From: Candidatus Bathyarchaeota archaeon
GTDB taxonomy: Archaea > Thermoproteota > Bathyarchaeia > RBG-16-48-13 > GCA-020355125
Reading direction: 5' to 3'
Assembly (NCBI GenBank): GCA_030670615.1
Contig: DAOVBJ010000047.1
Coordinates: forward strand, 1-6,860
Length of the DNA: 6,860 nt
In this document: one piece after another, positions 4,121 through 6,860 of the stretch
Layout of the letters: the number at the start of each line of letters is the position of its first letter
Numbering within the stretch: position 1 is the first letter of the stretch
Program-made: the position numbers and the translations under genes
The notes under the pieces: model-generated
The model's database searches: none
Told to the model about the DNA's origin: nothing
What the model saw: only the letters and a program-made list of their open reading frames with translations

Positions 4121-5764
4121 GTGGCTGCAAGTATAGGTAATTTGGCTGGTCAACCCATCCTCATCCTCAGAGAAGGATCCAGCAGAAGAAAAGGAAAACA
4201 AGCGCAGTACGCCAACATCCAAGCTGCTAAAGTCGTTGCCGAAGTGGTTAAAGCCACGTTAGGCCCTCGAGGAATGGATAAAATGCTCGTTGACAGCCTG
4301 GGAGACCTAACTATAACCAACGATGGACATGAAATCCTCAAGGAGATAGACGTAGAACACCCAGCTGCCAAGATGATTGTGGAAGTTGCTGAGACGCAGG
4401 ATAACGAGGTAGGAGACGGAACCACAACGGCCGTCATCTTAGCTGGAGACCTCCTTAAAAGGGCTCAAGAACTTCTCGACAAAAACATTCATGCCACAAC
4501 AATTGTGGCAGGCTACAGAAAGGCTGCTGACGAAGTAATTCGGATTCTTAAGTCTGTTGCCGTCGACGTCGACCTCGATGACAGGGAGACTCTCACGAAT
4601 ATTGTTAAAACATCTATGAGAAGTAAAGTCATCGGCATCGCCGGAGACCACTTCGCTGACATCGCGATCGATGCAGTGAAGCAGGTGACCGAGAAGAAAG
4701 ACGGGGAGATGACCGCTGACAAAGACGACATCCAAGTGATCAAGAAGACGGGAAAAAGCCTTATCGACACGCAGTTGATTCAAGGCATAATAGTCGACAA
4801 GGAAGTCGTTCACTCGGACATGCCTAAACGCGTCGAAAACGCTAAAATCGCCCTCATCGACTGCGCACTGGAAGTCGAGAAGACTGAAATGGACGCGGAA
4901 ATACGGATAAGAGACCCCGTTCAAATGAAGGCCTTCCTCGATGAAGAATCTCGAATGCTTAAAGAGATGACTAACAAGATCTTGGAGAGTGGTGCCAACG
5001 TCGTCCTCTGTCAAAGAGGCATCGACGACGTCGTTCAATACTTCCTTACGAAGGGAGGCGCTTTGGCGGTGAGGCGAATAAAGTCGTCGGACATGGAAAA
5101 GCTCGCCAAGGCCACGGGTGCAAGTTTAGTAACAAACCTTGACGACCTCGCCTCAAGCGACCTTGGTAAAGCTCGATTAGTCGAAGAGCGTAAGATTGGG
5201 GACGACAAGATGGTCTTCATCGAAGATTGTAAGAACCCAAAGGCAGTTTCGATATTGATCCGCGCGGGATTGGAACGTTTAATCGATGAAGTTGAAAGGG
5301 CTCTCAACGACGCGCTATCCGTGATGGTCGATGTTGTGAAAAAAAATAAAATTGTTGCTGGAGGCGGCGCCATCGAAGCAGAGTTGTCAAAGCGAATCCG
5401 CGACTACGCTGCCACGATCGGCGGGAGGGAACAACTTGCCATCGAGGCCTTTGCCGACGCCTTAGAGATCATCCCGATCACCTTGGCCGAGAACGCTGGA
5501 TTAGACCCCATAGACATCTTGGTCGCTCTGAGAGCTGCCCACGAAGAAGCAGACGGATTGTGGAAGGGCATCAACATCTTCACAGGCGAAGTAGTGGACA
5601 TGATGGACGACGCCGTGTTGGATCCCCTCGCAGTCAAGGAGCAAGCCATCAAATCGGCTGTCGAAGTGTCCTCAATGATTCTGAGAATCGACGACGTCAT
5701 CGCCTCCGCGAAGACCCCGCCACCGCCACCATCCGGAGGCGGCGGTGGAATGCCTCCGTACTAG
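4121..5764 (+). CDS. Thermosome subunit (group II chaperonin)
   Basis: ATP-dependent protein-folding chamber subunit, cytosolic, assembling into double rings with a built-in lid. The product is 547 residues from GTG 4121 (552 from the alternative ATG 4106), the usual length. Seen in order: GQPILILREG near the N-terminus; TLGPRGMDKM (46-55) and TNDG (66-69) of the nucleotide pocket; GDGTTT (98-103) with catalytic Asp99; an apical domain around 200-360 with the helical-protrusion region; NDAL with Asp397, matching the second hydrolysis aspartate; VAGGGAIEAE; LDPIDILVALR; and a C-terminal Pro/Gly tail ending GGGGGMPPY that projects into the cavity. All key residues are intact. It has its own promoter and terminator, so it is monocistronic. 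Only this subunit is in the window; partner subunits may be elsewhere. Heat induction is likely for the family but not shown here. Confidence 0.98.
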   Translation: MAASIGNLAGQPILILREGSSRRKGKQAQYANIQAAKVVAEVVKATLGPRGMDKMLVDSLGDLTITNDGHEILKEIDVEHPAAKMIVEVAETQDNEVGDGTTTAVILAGDLLKRAQELLDKNIHATTIVAGYRKAADEVIRILKSVAVDVDLDDRETLTNIVKTSMRSKVIGIAGDHFADIAIDAVKQVTEKKDGEMTADKDDIQVIKKTGKSLIDTQLIQGIIVDKEVVHSDMPKRVENAKIALIDCALEVEKTEMDAEIRIRDPVQMKAFLDEESRMLKEMTNKILESGANVVLCQRGIDDVVQYFLTKGGALAVRRIKSSDMEKLAKATGASLVTNLDDLASSDLGKARLVEERKIGDDKMVFIEDCKNPKAVSILIRAGLERLIDEVERALNDALSVMVDVVKKNKIVAGGGAIEAELSKRIRDYAATIGGREQLAIEAFADALEIIPITLAENAGLDPIDILVALRAAHEEADGLWKGINIFTGEVVDMMDDAVLDPLAVKEQAIKSAVEVSSMILRIDDVIASAKTPPPPPSGGGGGMPPY

Positions 5765-5786
5765 GAGCACACACCATCCCCTACCC

Positions 5787-5820
5787 TTTTTCTTTTTAAT
5801 CGTTTTTTGTAAGGGTTTTT
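5787..5820 (+). terminator. T-rich terminator after the thermosome gene
   Basis: Four T tracts occur in close series (5787-5791, 5793-5797, 5803-5808, 5816-5820), starting 23 nt past the stop. Clustered T-runs are typical of efficient archaeal termination. ACCCTT (5783-5788) and AAGGGT (5811-5816) could also form a weak stem. Confidence 0.7.
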
Positions 5821-5873
5821 CTGTTTATAGACCCAGAGATTTTAAAGAACTGGGTTTGGTAAGACAATAAGGT

Positions 5874-5882
5874 AATATATTT
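5874..5882 (+). promoter_or_regulatory. TATA box for tRNA-Glu
   Basis: AATATATTT lies about 23-31 nt before the first base of the mature tRNA, as expected for an archaeal tRNA promoter. An inverted repeat, ACCCAG (5831-5836) with CTGGGT (5850-5855), lies further upstream; its role is unknown. Confidence 0.6.
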
Positions 5883-5904
5883 CCTAACAGAGTTAATGTT
5901 GAAG

Positions 5905-5994
5905 GCTCCGGTAGTGTAGTCAGGTTAAGCATTCGAGCCTCTCGACACCCATGGGAGAAAGCTCGTGACCCGGGTTCGAATCCCGGCCGGAGCA
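5905..5994 (+). tRNA. tRNA-Glu (CUC) with one intron
   Basis: The acceptor GCTCCGG (5905-5911) pairs with CCGGAGC (5987-5993), and the discriminator is A5994. CCA is not encoded. The D stem GTGT/GCAT includes U11-A24 and U13-G22 with A46, features typical of tRNA-Glu. The anticodon stem CGAGC (5934-5938) pairs with GCTCG (5961-5965), and the anticodon is CTC (5941-5943). T stem CCGGG/CCCGG encloses TTCGAAT. A 15-nt insertion follows G37; removing it gives a 75-nt tRNA. It reads GAG codons; a UUC isoacceptor must be encoded elsewhere. TATA box and T-run suggest an independent transcript. Confidence 0.95.
5945..5959 (+). other. 15-nt tRNA intron in the anticodon loop (position 37/38)
   Basis: C32 U33 C34 U35 pair with intron GGAG (5954-5957), the last pair being U-G. 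The bulges are C36 G37^A and A A^A38. The inner hairpin is CA-CCCA-TG (5946-5953). This is a complete BHB, among the shortest an archaeal splicing endonuclease could use. Confidence 0.88.
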
Positions 5995-5996
5995 CC

Positions 5997-6001
5997 TTTT
6001 T
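5997..6001 (+). terminator. T5 terminator of tRNA-Glu
   Basis: A T5 run begins 3 nt after the discriminator base, a common arrangement for archaeal tRNA genes. The rest of the spacer to 6180 holds no gene; the only symmetry is TCAATC (6071-6076) with GATTGA (6089-6094). Confidence 0.55.
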
Positions 6002-6180
6002 ACCAGTAGCTAGGTAGGAGCCAACGATTTCGGGTGAGCTAGATAACGCACCTCGACACAAGCAATCCTGTCAATCACTTTATCTATAGATTGATTCGTA
6101 TTGTCAAGCCTCATTTACAAGTCCCTCTATGATTTTGACACCTTGATATAAACACATAAAGATGGACAGGTGGATGATAG

Positions 6181-6860
6181 TTAATTCGCTTTCTCTATGA
6201 TGGCGTCGTCTAGGCTCATTCTCTGGGATTTTATGGGGGCTTCGTCTGGCCACCCAATGATGAGGTGACAGCGGGTTATGAAGGCCTCTGGGAGCCCGAA
6301 GAGCTCTCTGATCCTCTTTTGAGTCTTCTCTCCGTGGGTAAGCCAGCACGCTCCTAGTCCGAGGGCGTGGGCCATGAGGCACATGTGGTCGGCTGCTGCT
6401 GCCGCGTCGTAGTAGATGTTCTGGGGGACGAACTGGTCGAATCTCAGGGTCTTGTATACGCGTAGGTCTTGGCAGATGAGGATCATGACCCCGTTTTCGA
6501 TGGGTATGTCGCTTCGGACTAGTCTCCACTCCTCGGGGCTGCGGAGGACGATGAACCTTGTCGAGCCCACGTTGCATCCCTGGGGAGCCATTAGCCCTGC
6601 ATACATGATCTCCCGCAACATTTCCTCGGGAACTGGCCTATCCGTGAACTGTCTAATGGATCGCCTCCCGTACAGTAGCTTCCTAACCGTCTCCATCTCC
6701 GTGTTGGAGAAGGGTTCAGGTAACTCGGTCTCGAGCTTTACGGGTATGCTGGTGTTCAGCTTCTCCGCGATCTCGATCAATTTTATGCACCACTGGAGGT
6801 CGGGGGTGTCGGTTGGCAGTTCCCTCTTTCTCCACACATCGAGGAGGAACTTGGCCTGGC
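6181..6860 (-). CDS. Nitroreductase-family protein, N-terminus outside the window
   Basis: FMN-dependent oxidoreductase fold. Numbering from the GTG codon at 6837, RRSIRQF (58-64) is the phosphate-binding motif for FMN. GLMAPQGCNVGSTRFIVL (81-98) is the family's second block, and AAAAADHMCLMAHALGLGACW (145-165) is the conserved helix and glycine turn. IIGWPDEAP (193-201) is the usual closing strand. These proteins transfer electrons from NAD(P)H through FMN to nitro compounds, quinones or specialised substrates; the substrate here cannot be told. The frame stays open to the window edge with plausible residues (QAKFLLD) before the GTG, and that GTG has no SD, so the true start is probably outside. 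At least 57 residues precede RRSIRQF, longer than in a minimal nitroreductase. That extension has a single cysteine, so it is not a ferredoxin-type 4Fe-4S domain as far as it is visible. Confidence 0.92.
   Translation of the reverse strand, partial: QAKFLLDVWRKRELPTDTPDLQWCIKLIEIAEKLNTSIPVKLETELPEPFSNTEMETVRKLLYGRRSIRQFTDRPVPEEMLREIMYAGLMAPQGCNVGSTRFIVLRSPEEWRLVRSDIPIENGVMILICQDLRVYKTLRFDQFVPQNIYYDAAAAADHMCLMAHALGLGACWLTHGEKTQKRIRELFGLPEAFITRCHLIIGWPDEAPIKSQRMSLDDAIIEKAN

Noticed and set aside
4562..4573. 12-bp palindrome GTCGACGTCGAC
   Set aside because: It lies inside the thermosome coding sequence and results from alternating Val and Asp codons.
5825..6061. 78-aa open frame on the minus strand
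   Set aside because: It is antisense to tRNA-Glu; its GFEPGSRAF-like part is simply the T arm read backwards.
1..6860. Mobile element, CRISPR array, toxin-antitoxin or defence system
   Set aside because: No transposase, regularly spaced repeats, terminal inverted repeats or recognisable defence genes were seen; the genes are ordinary chromosomal ones.

Overview
The window looks like part of an archaeal chromosome, most likely from the TACK group (a Bathyarchaeia-like lineage is my best guess, from memory of family members rather than a search). The evidence is an HMf-type histone, a group II chaperonin (thermosome), two tRNAs with short bulge-helix-bulge (BHB) introns and no encoded CCA, TATA-type promoters, and short T-run terminators. 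Several genes have Shine-Dalgarno (SD) sequences that settle their start codons.

Layout. Bases 1-1560 (+) are the C-terminal two thirds or so of a Lon-related ATP-dependent protease whose start lies before the window. Bases 1561-2177 contain no protein gene. They hold a possible small structured RNA behind an orphan TATA box (about 1594-1690) and, on the minus strand, a tRNA-Met(CAU) interrupted twice: a 31-nt intron at 37/38 and a 16-nt intron in the T loop at 59/60. A YdjM/DUF457-type membrane protein (2178-2666, +) and an unrecognised 195-aa protein (2867-3454, -) converge on a 200-nt spacer with two inverted repeats. A divergent promoter region leads to the histone (3735-3956, +). A spacer with palindromes follows, then the thermosome subunit (4121-5764, +) with its own promoter and a T-rich terminator. 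A tRNA-Glu(CUC) with a 15-nt intron (5905-5994, +) comes next. A nitroreductase-family protein (-) runs off the right edge.

The genes do not form an operon. Strand switches, individual promoters and T-runs suggest separately transcribed housekeeping units: protein quality control (Lon-like protease, thermosome), chromatin (histone), translation (two tRNAs) and two or three accessory proteins. No mobile element, CRISPR array or defence cassette was seen. The most noteworthy features are the three tRNA introns, above all the T-loop intron, which would make a simple tRNA scan miss or mis-score the tRNA-Met gene.
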